Shown here: positions 53,783 to 62,415 of the stretch, piece by piece
Numbering within the stretch: position 1 is the stretch's first letter
How the letters are laid out: the number at the start of each line of letters is the position of its first letter
From: Desulfospira joergensenii DSM 10085
GTDB taxonomy: Bacteria; Desulfobacterota; Desulfobacteria; Desulfobacterales; Desulfobacteraceae
Assembly: GCF_000420085.1 (NCBI RefSeq)
Contig: NZ_ATUG01000003.1
Coordinates: forward strand, 930,001 to 994,000
DNA length: 64,000 bases
Direction: 5' to 3'
Notes under the pieces: generated by a model
The model's database searches: none
Told to the model about the DNA's origin: nothing
What the model saw: the letters and a program-made list of their open reading frames with translations, nothing else
Translations under genes and position numbers: made by a program

Positions 53783-53797
53783 ACAGGAGGGTCCTGT
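53783..53797 (+). promoter_or_regulatory. Ribosome-binding site inside a short inverted repeat
   Basis: ACAGGA-GGG-TCCTGT ends 1 base before the sqr ATG and contains the Shine-Dalgarno AGGAGG. If it folds in RNA it would mask the site. A 6-bp stem with a 3-base loop is weak, so control is speculative. Confidence 0.4.
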
Positions 53798-53798
53798 C

Positions 53799-55031
53799 AT
53801 GAAAAAAGTCTTGATCCTCGGCGCCGGCGCCGGAGGCACCATCGTGGCCAATATGCTCAGAAAGGAAGTCCCTGAGTCCGAACTTGAAATCACCATTATT
53901 GACCGGGATGAACGACACCATTACCAGGCCGGGTATCTTTTTATTCCCTTTGGCATTTACTCCCCGGAGGAGGTCATCAAACCCAAAAAAGAGTTCATTC
54001 CCCGGGGAGTGGAATTCATCGTGGACACCATAGTCAACATCGACCCCGGTAACCGCAGAGTGGAAACCCGGATGGGCCATTACGACTATGACTGGCTGGT
54101 CATTGCCACGGGATGCGATATCTCCCCGGAGGAGATCCACGGGATGAACGATGCCTGGCAGGTGGATGTGTTTGATTTTTACACCCTGGAAGGGGCAACC
54201 GCCCTACACAAAAAGCTGAAATACTTTTCCTCGGGTAAAATCGTTCTGAACATTGCCGAAGTCCCTTTTAAATGCCCCATTGCCCCCCTGGAATTCGTAT
54301 TCATGGCTGACTGGTTCTTACAGGTCAACGGGGTCAGGGACCAGGTGGAGATTGAACTGGTCACTCCCCTGGACAACGTATTTACCAAACCTGTCGCAGC
54401 AAGAATTCTGGCCCGGTTCGCCGACAAGAAAAACATAAAAGTCATCCCCTATTTTGACCTGGCCCAGGTCAATGCCAAGGAAAAAACCATTGAATCCCAC
54501 AAAGGGGACAAGGTGGGATACGACCTGCTCGTGACCATTCCTCCCAACGTGGGGGCCAATGTTCTGATTGACTCGGCCATCAGCGATCCTGTGGGATTTG
54601 TGCCCACAAACGATTTCACCCTGAAGGCGGAGGGATTTGACCGGATCTTTGTCATCGGTGATACCACCAATGTTCCCACATCCAAGGCCGGGTCCGTGGC
54701 CCATTACATGGCCTATACCCTGGTGGAAAATCTGGTCAGGGAAATGGACGGCCACGAGGCCCTGCCCAAGTTTGACGGCCATGCCACCTGTTTCCTGGCT
54801 TCGGGTTTTGAAAAGGCCATTCTCCTGGATTTCAACTATAAGGTGGAGCCCCTTCCCGGCATGTTTCCCTTTCCCGGCATGGGGCCTTTTTCCATGCTAA
54901 AGGAGAGTTTGAGCAACTACTGGGGAAAGATGATGTTCAGGTGGGTCTATTGGAACCTGATGATGAAGGGTCTTGACCTGCCCCTGGAACCCCAGATGAA
55001 CCTTGCCGGCAAGATCCGAATGACGGCCTAA
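53799..55031 (+). CDS. sqr: Sulfide:quinone oxidoreductase
   Basis: Peripheral membrane flavoprotein that oxidises sulfide to polysulfide or sulfur and reduces quinone. 410 aa. Seen: FAD motif VLILGAGAGGTIVANML, IDRDERHHYQAGYLF, the catalytic Cys in PFKCPIAPLEFVF (about 160), the second FAD motif RIFVIGDTTNVPTSKAG, and a Cys in GHATCFLASG (about 332). ATGC at about 107 gives the third Cys. The C-terminal helical segment (PGMFPFPGMGPFSMLK) is amphipathic for membrane attachment. DUF1641 follows 12 bases on. Confidence 0.92.
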   Translation: MKKVLILGAGAGGTIVANMLRKEVPESELEITIIDRDERHHYQAGYLFIPFGIYSPEEVIKPKKEFIPRGVEFIVDTIVNIDPGNRRVETRMGHYDYDWLVIATGCDISPEEIHGMNDAWQVDVFDFYTLEGATALHKKLKYFSSGKIVLNIAEVPFKCPIAPLEFVFMADWFLQVNGVRDQVEIELVTPLDNVFTKPVAARILARFADKKNIKVIPYFDLAQVNAKEKTIESHKGDKVGYDLLVTIPPNVGANVLIDSAISDPVGFVPTNDFTLKAEGFDRIFVIGDTTNVPTSKAGSVAHYMAYTLVENLVREMDGHEALPKFDGHATCFLASGFEKAILLDFNYKVEPLPGMFPFPGMGPFSMLKESLSNYWGKMMFRWVYWNLMMKGLDLPLEPQMNLAGKIRMTA

Positions 55032-55043
55032 GGGAGGCGGGAC

Positions 55044-55706
55044 ATGTCTAATGAAGAACAGATCCTGGAACGGATAGAAGAAAGAATCACCCGGCTGGAG
55101 GAAAAAATCACGCCCATTGCCGAATCCGCCGCGTCCATCAAGGAACTCAAGCAGGAGTTGACCCCCCGGGTCAACGAAGCCGTCCAGGCCCTGATCAGGG
55201 AATTGGCCGATGTGGAAGCCGATTTCCAGCTGGATGACCTGCTCCATTTAGTCAAAAAGGCCATGCGAAACATGGACAACTTTGGTAAGAGCCTGGACAT
55301 GCTCCACAACTTCATTGATTTTGCCATCAATGCCGAACCCCTGATGAAAATCACAGTCCCGAAAATCATTGCCTTCATGGACGAGCTGGAGCAGAAAAAT
55401 CTGTTCAAAATGCTGAATATCAGTCTGGATGTACTTAAAAACATCTTTGAAAAATACACCCCCGAAGAAATTGAACAGATGGCCCGGGGCCTGGAAAAAT
55501 TAGGACCGGCCCTGGGAAATCTGACCGATCCAAAAGCCGTCACCCTGCTTGAAAATGCATCTAAACTGCCGTCACAGATTCACATGGAAAATGCAGAGCC
55601 CGCCGGTCTGATAACCCTGATCAAAGCCGCCAATGATCCGGATATCCGGCAGGGGCTGGGTGTGGCCCTTGAGCTGACCCGGGGGCTGGCAGTTCTGAAA
55701 AATTGA
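55044..55706 (+). CDS. DUF1641 family protein, SQR-associated
   Basis: 220 aa, soluble and helical. N-terminal coiled coil (EERITRLEEKITPIAESAAS), then the DUF1641 body (LFKMLNISLDVLKNIFEKYT; GLGVALELTRGLAVLKN). The family accompanies sulfide:quinone oxidoreductase and formate dehydrogenase genes with unknown role. GGGAGG before the start and 12-base spacing put it in the sqr operon. Confidence 0.88.
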   Translation: MSNEEQILERIEERITRLEEKITPIAESAASIKELKQELTPRVNEAVQALIRELADVEADFQLDDLLHLVKKAMRNMDNFGKSLDMLHNFIDFAINAEPLMKITVPKIIAFMDELEQKNLFKMLNISLDVLKNIFEKYTPEEIEQMARGLEKLGPALGNLTDPKAVTLLENASKLPSQIHMENAEPAGLITLIKAANDPDIRQGLGVALELTRGLAVLKN

Positions 55707-55734
55707 AAATGGATAATTGCCCGGGCATTCTTCT

Positions 55735-58608
55735 CTATTGCCCAAGATTCTCCCCTGCCTCCATTTTTTCCAGAAAGGGGATCAGTTCGTTCAAGGGCAT
55801 GGGTCGGGCATAGTAAAAGCCCTGAATCGAATCGCAGCCGAACCGGTCCAGCAGCTCCTTTTGTTCCCGGGTTTCCACTCCTTCGGCCACCACTTTCAGT
55901 CCCAGGTTCCGGGCCATGAGAATAATGGTTTCCACGATCTGGGCGTCGCTGGCATCGCTGGTGATATCCCGGATAAAGGAACGGTCTATTTTCAGGGTTT
56001 TTATGGGAAAGGTCTTCAGATAATAAAGGGATGAATAGCCGGTTCCAAAGTCATCAATGGCAATGGAAAATCCACTCTGTTTGAGAATATTGAGTTTTTC
56101 AACGGTGGACTCCAGGTCCGTCATCATTATATTTTCCGTGATCTCAAGCTCGAGAAGGTCCGGGGATATGTCCTCGGCCCTGGTGACATTCCGGATCTGT
56201 TCTACCATATCCGCCTGCTTGAACTGGAGGGGAGATAGATTGACTGCCATTGTCACCCTGGGAAACCCCCGGTTTCCCAGGATGGCCAACGCCCTGCAGG
56301 ATTCTTCCAGGACAAGGGCCCCCAGGGGCAGGATCAGGCCGGTATCTTCGGCCATGGGAATAAATTCATCGGGACTGACCAAGCTGCCGTCGGGCTTCTG
56401 CCACCGGACCAGGGCCTCCACCCCGGTGACCTGCTGGGCGGAGACATTGACCTTGGGTTGAAAATAGATGGTAAACTCCCTGTTGTTCAAGGCCTGCCTG
56501 AACTCTTTCATGAGTTCTATCCTGTTGGAAACCAGGCGGCTGAGTTCCTGGGTGAACATATTATATTTGTTTTTGCCCTGGGATTTGGAATGAACCATGG
56601 CCACATCGGCATTTTTCATCAGATCCCCTGTATTTGAACCGTCATCCGGAAAAACCGTAATGCCCACACTCAGGGTGACAAACAACTCATGGCTGGAAAC
56701 AAAAAAAGGAGATTTGAAAGCCTCAATCAGGCGTTCTGCCAGTTCAATGACTTCCTGTTCCTTTTGAATATTGATGGCGATGATGAGAAATTCATCCCCG
56801 CCAAGTCTGGCCACGGTATCCTCTTCCCGGACCAGATTCTTCAATCTCTTCCCGGCCTCCTGGAGCAGCAGGTCCCCCATGGTATGGCCCAGGCTGTCAT
56901 TGACATACTTAAAATTGTCCATGTTCAGAAAAAATACAGCCACCCGGTTTTTCTGCCGCCGGGCATGGGCAATGGCCATGGCCAACCGGTCCTTGGACAG
57001 GTTTCTGTTGGGCAGTCCGGTGAGGGCATCATGATAGACCTGGTATTGGATCTGTTCTTCCTGGGATTTCATCTCTGAAATATCATGGAACACGGCAATA
57101 TAATGGGTGGTCTCCCCCAGGCTGTTGTTGATGGCACTGATATTGAGCTTTTCCGGATAGGCCTCCCCGCTTTTGCGCCGGTTCCATATTTCACCCATCC
57201 AATGGCCGTCGTTGATCAAACTCTGCCACATGTCCCGGTAAAAAGCATCATCATGGCGGTCAGACTTGAGCATTCTCGGGTTCTGGCCGATCACCTCTTC
57301 CCGGCCATACCCGGTGATATCGGAAAAGGCCCTGTTCACGGTCAGGATATTGCCCTGGGCATCGGTGATGCTGATTCCTTCCATTGCATTTTCAAAGACA
57401 TTGGAAAAGATCTCCAGCCTGGCTTCGGCCCTGTTTCTCTCACCGGTTTCTTTCTGCAATTTATCATGGGCATGCTGGAGCCTGGCCATATAATCGTTAA
57501 AATGACCGGCCATCAGGCCCACCTCTCCTTTTGCATTTTCATCTGCCCGGATGCTGAAATCCCCGGATTGGGCCTGCCGGATCTGTTCGGCCAGCCGGGT
57601 CAGGGAGCGGGTAATGGAAGAGGCAAGCAGAAAACTGATGGGAAGGACCAGAATCAGTATGACGATGATGGAGGTTAAAATAATTCTGCGGAGAGTATGG
57701 GGCAGACGGCTCAACTCATCCAGGTCCACTGCCGTGGCTACAAACAGGCCCAGTTCGGGAAAGTCGTGGAAAAATACCAGTCTTTCTATTCCTTTGACAG
57801 AACCCGGTTTTTTCCAGGTCAGGGAAGCCTGTCCGTTCCTCTCCTCTTTCATGGTTTGGAGGACCTTTTCCCATGTCTCAGGATCATCCGTATCGGTCAG
57901 CCTGCCGGAAAGACGGGGATGAACAATGAAATTTCCCCGGCTGTCCAGAATAAAGGCATGTCCTGTTTTCCCCAGATGAATGGAAAGAACATGGGACTTT
58001 AAATCATCAACATTGACCAGGGAGACAAATTCGTCCCGGTAGCCGGAAACCGACACAATCCAGTCCCAGGGTTTAAAATACTCCATATAGAGGACCTTGG
58101 GACGACTTTCCTGTTCTCCAGGATTCCGCCATTCATAGGCCAGATATCCCTTTCTATGCTTCATCTGAGTTTGAACAAAGCCGAACTCGGAAATGTTCCT
58201 GTTTTCCATTCCCCCTTTTGGATGGACCTGGACAAAACCCTGACTGTCCAATACGTAAATATACCCGCTTGTTCCGATTTTCTGGGTGAGCAGGATCTCC
58301 TGGGCCAGTTGTTTGGCCTTTGAAGGTGCAAGGTTTCCGGAAACGGCATCCTGGTGAAGCTTGTTCAATATGTCTATATTCTTCTCTGCAATCCCCCTCA
58401 GGTGATTCCGTACCGAAACATCCAGGGTGGTTTCTATCCCCTTTTTAAGGGCCAGGGATGAATAGGAAAGTTCATTGATGAGATTTTCCCGCACCACCTC
58501 CTCAACCCTGGAGTTAATCACCCAGCCTGCACCGGAAATGGACAGGATAACCACAAAGGCGATCCAGATCATGAACTGAGATCGTATGGACGATTTCTTA
58601 TTTAACAT
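55735..58608 (-). CDS. Cache-HAMP-PAS-GGDEF-EAL cyclic-di-GMP enzyme
   Basis: 957 aa, inner membrane. First helix at about 12-30, a periplasmic double-Cache sensor (SGYIYVLDSQGFVQVHPKGG), second helix at about 305-330, HAMP, PAS with PAC (about 400-520), GGDEF (about 530-690) and EAL (about 700-950). RLGGDEF and the inhibitory RxxD five residues before it (REED) are intact; the EAL domain keeps EALVRW and DDFGTGYSSL. Both synthesis and hydrolysis of c-di-GMP are possible. It follows the sqr operon on the opposite strand. Confidence 0.93.
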   Translation of the reverse strand: MLNKKSSIRSQFMIWIAFVVILSISGAGWVINSRVEEVVRENLINELSYSSLALKKGIETTLDVSVRNHLRGIAEKNIDILNKLHQDAVSGNLAPSKAKQLAQEILLTQKIGTSGYIYVLDSQGFVQVHPKGGMENRNISEFGFVQTQMKHRKGYLAYEWRNPGEQESRPKVLYMEYFKPWDWIVSVSGYRDEFVSLVNVDDLKSHVLSIHLGKTGHAFILDSRGNFIVHPRLSGRLTDTDDPETWEKVLQTMKEERNGQASLTWKKPGSVKGIERLVFFHDFPELGLFVATAVDLDELSRLPHTLRRIILTSIIVILILVLPISFLLASSITRSLTRLAEQIRQAQSGDFSIRADENAKGEVGLMAGHFNDYMARLQHAHDKLQKETGERNRAEARLEIFSNVFENAMEGISITDAQGNILTVNRAFSDITGYGREEVIGQNPRMLKSDRHDDAFYRDMWQSLINDGHWMGEIWNRRKSGEAYPEKLNISAINNSLGETTHYIAVFHDISEMKSQEEQIQYQVYHDALTGLPNRNLSKDRLAMAIAHARRQKNRVAVFFLNMDNFKYVNDSLGHTMGDLLLQEAGKRLKNLVREEDTVARLGGDEFLIIAINIQKEQEVIELAERLIEAFKSPFFVSSHELFVTLSVGITVFPDDGSNTGDLMKNADVAMVHSKSQGKNKYNMFTQELSRLVSNRIELMKEFRQALNNREFTIYFQPKVNVSAQQVTGVEALVRWQKPDGSLVSPDEFIPMAEDTGLILPLGALVLEESCRALAILGNRGFPRVTMAVNLSPLQFKQADMVEQIRNVTRAEDISPDLLELEITENIMMTDLESTVEKLNILKQSGFSIAIDDFGTGYSSLYYLKTFPIKTLKIDRSFIRDITSDASDAQIVETIILMARNLGLKVVAEGVETREQKELLDRFGCDSIQGFYYARPMPLNELIPFLEKMEAGENLGQ

Positions 58609-58645
58609 TTTGCCTCCTGAGTGGCTCTTAAAACCGTCCTGTCCC

Positions 58646-58870
58646 TTAAAACTTAAAGGTCTGGACGATTTTCTTTAATTCTTCTGCCATGGTGCTCATC
58701 CTGTCCACACTTTCCTTGACCCGGTCAGAACCCTGCTGGATTTTCCCCGTGGCCGAACTGACCTGACCGATATCCCCGGTGATATTTTCCGCTGCAGCAG
58801 ATCCCTGACCAACGTTGTCGTTGGCTTGCTGAACCGCCTGGGACAGACTGGCGATATTGGAGACGATCTT
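58646..58870 (-). pseudogene. Methyl-accepting chemotaxis protein, C-terminal remnant
   Basis: The minus strand reads VSNIASLSQAVQQANDNVGQ, later SSATGKIQQGSDRVKESVDR, ending VQTFKF and a stop: the C-terminal cytoplasmic helix of a chemoreceptor. Upstream, the expected ATQE-type bases are present but in a different frame, and the rest of the receptor is missing. The interval to 59132 otherwise holds the cysK terminator. Confidence 0.65.
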
Positions 58871-59049
58871 CCTGGGTGGCCGCAGGATGAAACGGCAAAC
58901 GCATTTTATTCTCCGATATCCTTTTGGGATACCAGACCGGAATCAGATCCCGGGATTACGATTTTTTACAGGATTTCCCCTTAAAAGTGACCCTAACATA
59001 TGTTCCAATTGAGTGGAAGCCTCAAAATCCATTGCAGTCCCTCGCAAAA

Positions 59050-59089
59050 AAATAACCAAAGCATGGAAAATTCCATGCTTTGGTTATTT
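59050..59089 (-). terminator. cysK terminator
   Basis: A perfect 19-bp stem (AAATAACCAAAGCATGGAA and complement) with a 2-base loop, 43 bases after the cysK stop, ending in TTT plus further T residues on the minus strand. Confidence 0.85.
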
Positions 59090-59132
59090 ACAGGATTCCG
59101 GGCAGAACGGAAGAATCGGACGGAAAGGATGA

Positions 59133-60059
59133 TTATGCCGGGGTAAACAGATCCGTGCTCAGATATCGTTCACCGGTATCGCAGATGATAAAGACCAGGG
59201 TTTTTCCCTGATTTTCGGGTCTGGATGCCGCAAGCTTTGCCCCATGAAATGCCGCACCCGAGGAGATGCCGCAGAGGATACCCTCCTGGACCGCCAGATC
59301 CCGGGCCCCCTGGAGAGCCTCATGATTTCCCACGCAGATGACCTCATCCAGGATCTCCCGGTTCAGGTTCTTGGGAACAAACCCGGCACCGATTCCCTGA
59401 ATCTTATGGGGGCCCGGCTTTCCTCCGGACAGAACCGGGGAATCAGCCGGTTCCACGGCAATGGATTTGAGATCCGGATTTTTCTTTTTCAGGACTTCCG
59501 ACACCCCTGTAATGGTTCCCCCGGTTCCCACCCCGGCCACAAAGACGTCGATTCTGCCTTCTGTGGCATCCCAGATTTCCGGGGCCGTTGTCCGCCGGTG
59601 GATCTCAGGATTGGCCGGGTTGGAAAACTGGTCCGGCATAAAGGCGTTTGAAGTCTGTCCCAAGATCTTGTTTGCCTCTTCAATGGCCCCTTTCATGCCT
59701 TTGGACCCTTCCGTCAAAACCAGGTCGGCGCCCAAATGCCTGAGCAGCTGCTGCCGCTCCCGGCTCATGGTCTCGGGCATGGTCAGGATCAGCCGAAGGC
59801 CGTGTACCCGGGCGGCAAAGGCCAGGGCAATGCCCGTGTTACCGCTGGTGGGTTCAACAATCACAGAATCCGGGTTGATTTTTCCGGTTTGAAATCCATC
59901 CTCGATCATGGCCACACCGATCCTGTCCTTAACGCTGGAGGCAGGATTGAAAAACTCGATTTTGGCGTAAAGTTCAGCTTTGGTTTCCCTGGATGCCTGC
60001 TTGATATGGACCAGGGGGGTGGAACCAATGGTCCCTGTGATATCGGATTTAGCCTTCAT
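59133..60059 (-). CDS. cysK: Cysteine synthase (O-acetylserine sulfhydrylase)
   Basis: PLP enzyme that makes cysteine from O-acetylserine and sulfide. 308 aa. Seen: IGSTPLVHIKQ, the PLP Lys in NPASSVKDRIGVAM (about 43), substrate loop EPTSGNTGIALAFAA (about 70), and GVGTGGTITGVSEVLKKKN (about 176). Its start overlaps cysE by 11 bases. Confidence 0.96.
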   Translation of the reverse strand: MKAKSDITGTIGSTPLVHIKQASRETKAELYAKIEFFNPASSVKDRIGVAMIEDGFQTGKINPDSVIVEPTSGNTGIALAFAARVHGLRLILTMPETMSRERQQLLRHLGADLVLTEGSKGMKGAIEEANKILGQTSNAFMPDQFSNPANPEIHRRTTAPEIWDATEGRIDVFVAGVGTGGTITGVSEVLKKKNPDLKSIAVEPADSPVLSGGKPGPHKIQGIGAGFVPKNLNREILDEVICVGNHEALQGARDLAVQEGILCGISSGAAFHGAKLAASRPENQGKTLVFIICDTGERYLSTDLFTPA

Positions 60060-61023
60060 TTAGTACCTCCTCCCTGAGTCCCTGCTGTTTGTAAATCAGA
60101 CGGGGCGTTTCTATAAATACCTTTGTATCCGCCGGAATAGACTCTGTCAGCCAGACGCTGCCGCCCACCACGGACCGGGCTCCGATGACGGTTTCCCCTC
60201 CCAGGATGGTGGCCCCGGAGTAGATGATCACATCATCTTCAATGGTGGGGTGACGTTTGGCCCCCCGCAGTTTTTCCCCGGCATCCGGGGGCAGGGAAAG
60301 GGCCCCGATGGTGACGTTCTGGTAAATCCTGACGTTGTTGCCGATGACGCTGGTCTCCCCCACCACCACCCCGGTGCCGTGGTCAATAACGAATCGTTCA
60401 CCGATTTCAGCCCCCGGGTGAATATCAATGCCGGTAAGGCTGTGGGCGTGTTCAGTCATGATCCTGGGAAGCTGGGGAACCCCCATCCGGAAGAGCTCAT
60501 TGGCAATCCTGTAGACGGTAATGGCGTATAACCCGGGGTAGGAAAAGATAATCTCATCATGACTCTTTGCCGCCGGATCTCCTTCATAGGCCCCTTTGAC
60601 ATCTTCGGCCAGGGACTTTCTCATTTGGGGAATCTTCTGGATCAGACTCAAGGCCATTTCACTGCCCCTGGCCTCACATTCAGTACAGGCCTGACCGTAC
60701 CGGAGACAATCATGCCGGAGCACGTGGGCAATCTGCTCGGACAGAATATCATAGAGCTGGGACACGGTCTGCCCCAGGCTGTAGACGATATTTGCCCCGT
60801 CTACTTTCTCCTTGGTAAAATATCCGGGAAACAGCACTTCCCGGAACTTATCAATCATCCCCTTTACCGAGGTGGAAAAATGGATGGGTTCGTCCCCGAT
60901 ATGGGCAAAACAGGTTTCATCATCCATGGAGGCCAGGACTTTCTGGATTGCCTTGGGCAGTTCTTTGCGGAATATCGATCCGGTCTCCCTTCCGGTTCGG
61001 CAGATATCCGTTAATTCATTCAT
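60049..61023 (-). CDS. cysE: Serine O-acetyltransferase
   Basis: Makes O-acetylserine from serine and acetyl-CoA. 324 aa with a helical N-terminal half and a left-handed hexapeptide-repeat C-terminal half (GIDIHPGAEIGERFVIDHGT, VVVGETSVIGNNVRIYQNVT). The catalytic His-Asp pair is in the DHGTG region. Length fits the EpsC type. The ATG overlaps the regulator's stop by 1 base (TGATG) and its own end overlaps cysK. Confidence 0.94.
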   Translation of the reverse strand: MNELTDICRTGRETGSIFRKELPKAIQKVLASMDDETCFAHIGDEPIHFSTSVKGMIDKFREVLFPGYFTKEKVDGANIVYSLGQTVSQLYDILSEQIAHVLRHDCLRYGQACTECEARGSEMALSLIQKIPQMRKSLAEDVKGAYEGDPAAKSHDEIIFSYPGLYAITVYRIANELFRMGVPQLPRIMTEHAHSLTGIDIHPGAEIGERFVIDHGTGVVVGETSVIGNNVRIYQNVTIGALSLPPDAGEKLRGAKRHPTIEDDVIIYSGATILGGETVIGARSVVGGSVWLTESIPADTKVFIETPRLIYKQQGLREEVLNEG

Positions 61024-61406
61024 CAAATTGGATCCTCTTCAATATTAACTTGTTTTTTAAACACTTTGCAGGAGCTGCAGGCTGCCATTTTTTCATCCCA
61101 TGATTTATGGGGTTCCCCGGAGCAGAGGGTCCCGTTGACAAACCAGCACATGTCCCCGGCCTGGAACTCCCGGGCCGGACAGGTCTTTTCACTACATTCC
61201 AGAATATCCCAGCATTTTTCAGGCAGGGTCTTTGAACCGGCCCTGGAAAGGAGGAAAAAAAGCTGTCTTTCAACATGGTGGGGAATCTTCCGCCACCCCT
61301 GCTCATAACTGTGAACCGCTTTGATGGAAATGCCCAGAAGCTGGGCCATCTCTTTCTGGGTTCTTTTCAACTTTGCCCTTATCCTTTTAAATCCTGTATT
61401 TTCCAT
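61023..61406 (-). CDS. HTH (XRE-type) protein with two-CW cysteine domain
   Basis: 127 aa. Residues 8-55 form an XRE-like HTH (RIRAKLKRTQKEMAQLLGIS, IKAVHSYEQGWRKIP). Residues 63-120 carry seven Cys, including CWDILECSEKTCPA, MCWFVNG and CSSC, the pattern I know as the two-CW domain, probably binding a metal or Fe-S group. First gene of the operon with cysE and cysK and likely its regulator, perhaps sensing sulfide or redox state. No specific operator is evident upstream. Confidence 0.82.
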   Translation of the reverse strand: MENTGFKRIRAKLKRTQKEMAQLLGISIKAVHSYEQGWRKIPHHVERQLFFLLSRAGSKTLPEKCWDILECSEKTCPAREFQAGDMCWFVNGTLCSGEPHKSWDEKMAACSSCKVFKKQVNIEEDPI

Positions 61407-61752
61407 GTCTTCCCTTTTTCAGATCGTGATACCCCCTGGAGTTTCCAGGAGTTGAACTCATTTTAAGAATATACCACAAAGTAGGGGTTGTCAATTTGTC
61501 TTTGTCCGAAATACCGCGCATCTTCAGATCATTTACAATCCGGTTCGCCGAAACTTTTACGGAAACCAAACAAACCTTAAGATTCTTCGAAACAATTTTG
61601 TTCCTGACCTGAGACAAAAAACAGCAAATACCATGCCTCTGGTAATCCCATTCATGCCAAAAACACGGAATTCAGCACTGGCATGTTTATTGAATTATCT
61701 ATCGGGTATTGTCACTTTATTCATCAAAAACCCTTTAAAGAGCATTATCCCA

Positions 61753-61974
61753 ATGTTAGAAAAAAAATGTGACTCCAATATAGAGCGGACCATTGAACTG
61801 GCCCAGGAGATGATCCAACTGGCCCGGTATGGTGACGAACACAGGGAAGATCCCGGTTGCGGGGTATTGTACGGAATCCTGCTGGATTCAGGATACAGAA
61901 TCCTCAACCTGGCCCAGGAGGAAAAACAACGTCACCTGGATAAGGGATGGTGGAATGAATCCCGGGAAAAATAA
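61753..61974 (+). CDS. Small helical protein preceding a ferredoxin
   Basis: 73 aa from ATG 61753; a longer frame from 61633 adds a segment with little coding character. The product is helical and charged (IERTIELAQEMIQLARYGDE, then CGVLYGILLDSGYRILNLAQ). I do not recognise the family. Its end overlaps the ferredoxin start by 20 bases, so they are coupled. Confidence 0.6.
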   Translation: MLEKKCDSNIERTIELAQEMIQLARYGDEHREDPGCGVLYGILLDSGYRILNLAQEEKQRHLDKGWWNESREK

Positions 61975-62167
61975 ACCGGCCCCGGCTGTTCCCTGTGTGG
62001 ACCTTGAGTGCTGTATCCTCTGTGAGGTCTGTGTGGAGCTTGCCCCCCATGCCTTTAAAATGAACGATGCGGGCTTTGTTGAAGTCATCCCTCTGGACAG
62101 GTATGACGATAAAGAAACCCTGGAAGCGGTCAACAATTGTCCCCGGGACTGCATTGTCATGGAATGA
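61955..62167 (+). CDS. Single-cluster 4Fe-4S ferredoxin
   Basis: 70 aa. Cluster ligands in CCILCEVCVELAP and the fourth in NNCPRDCIVME, with the Cys-Pro typical of monocluster ferredoxins. A GGATGGTGGA purine site precedes ATG 61955. It could serve AOR or other Fe-dependent enzymes; the electron partner is unknown. Confidence 0.85.
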   Translation: MNPGKNKPAPAVPCVDLECCILCEVCVELAPHAFKMNDAGFVEVIPLDRYDDKETLEAVNNCPRDCIVME

Positions 62168-62311
62168 TCTTTCAAACGATCTTGTCTTCCTCCTTATTAT
62201 AAGGCCGGACTTCATCCCGAAGATCCAAACAACTTATTATCCTGCCCATCCGGGTTTTATTTTTTTTTCACATAAAAAACCATTGCATCTGATACACAAA
62301 TGTGCCATTTA

Positions 62312-62328
62312 CTGAACCGACAGTTCAG
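62312..62328. promoter_or_regulatory. Inverted repeat upstream of the second sigma-54 activator
   Basis: CTGAAC-CGACA-GTTCAG, 88 bases before the activator's preferred start. Possible autoregulatory site. Confidence 0.35.
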
Positions 62329-62415
62329 ACTGCCAGGTTTAGGCGTTTTACCGGCTTTTATCTGAAAACGCATAGCAGGCGGTCTTTTGAAACCTTACTC
62401 TTTTGGGAAAAAGAC

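Noticed and set aside
60000-61023. Cysteine or SAM riboswitch for the cys operon
   Set aside because: No leader of sufficient length or known fold is present upstream of 61406.
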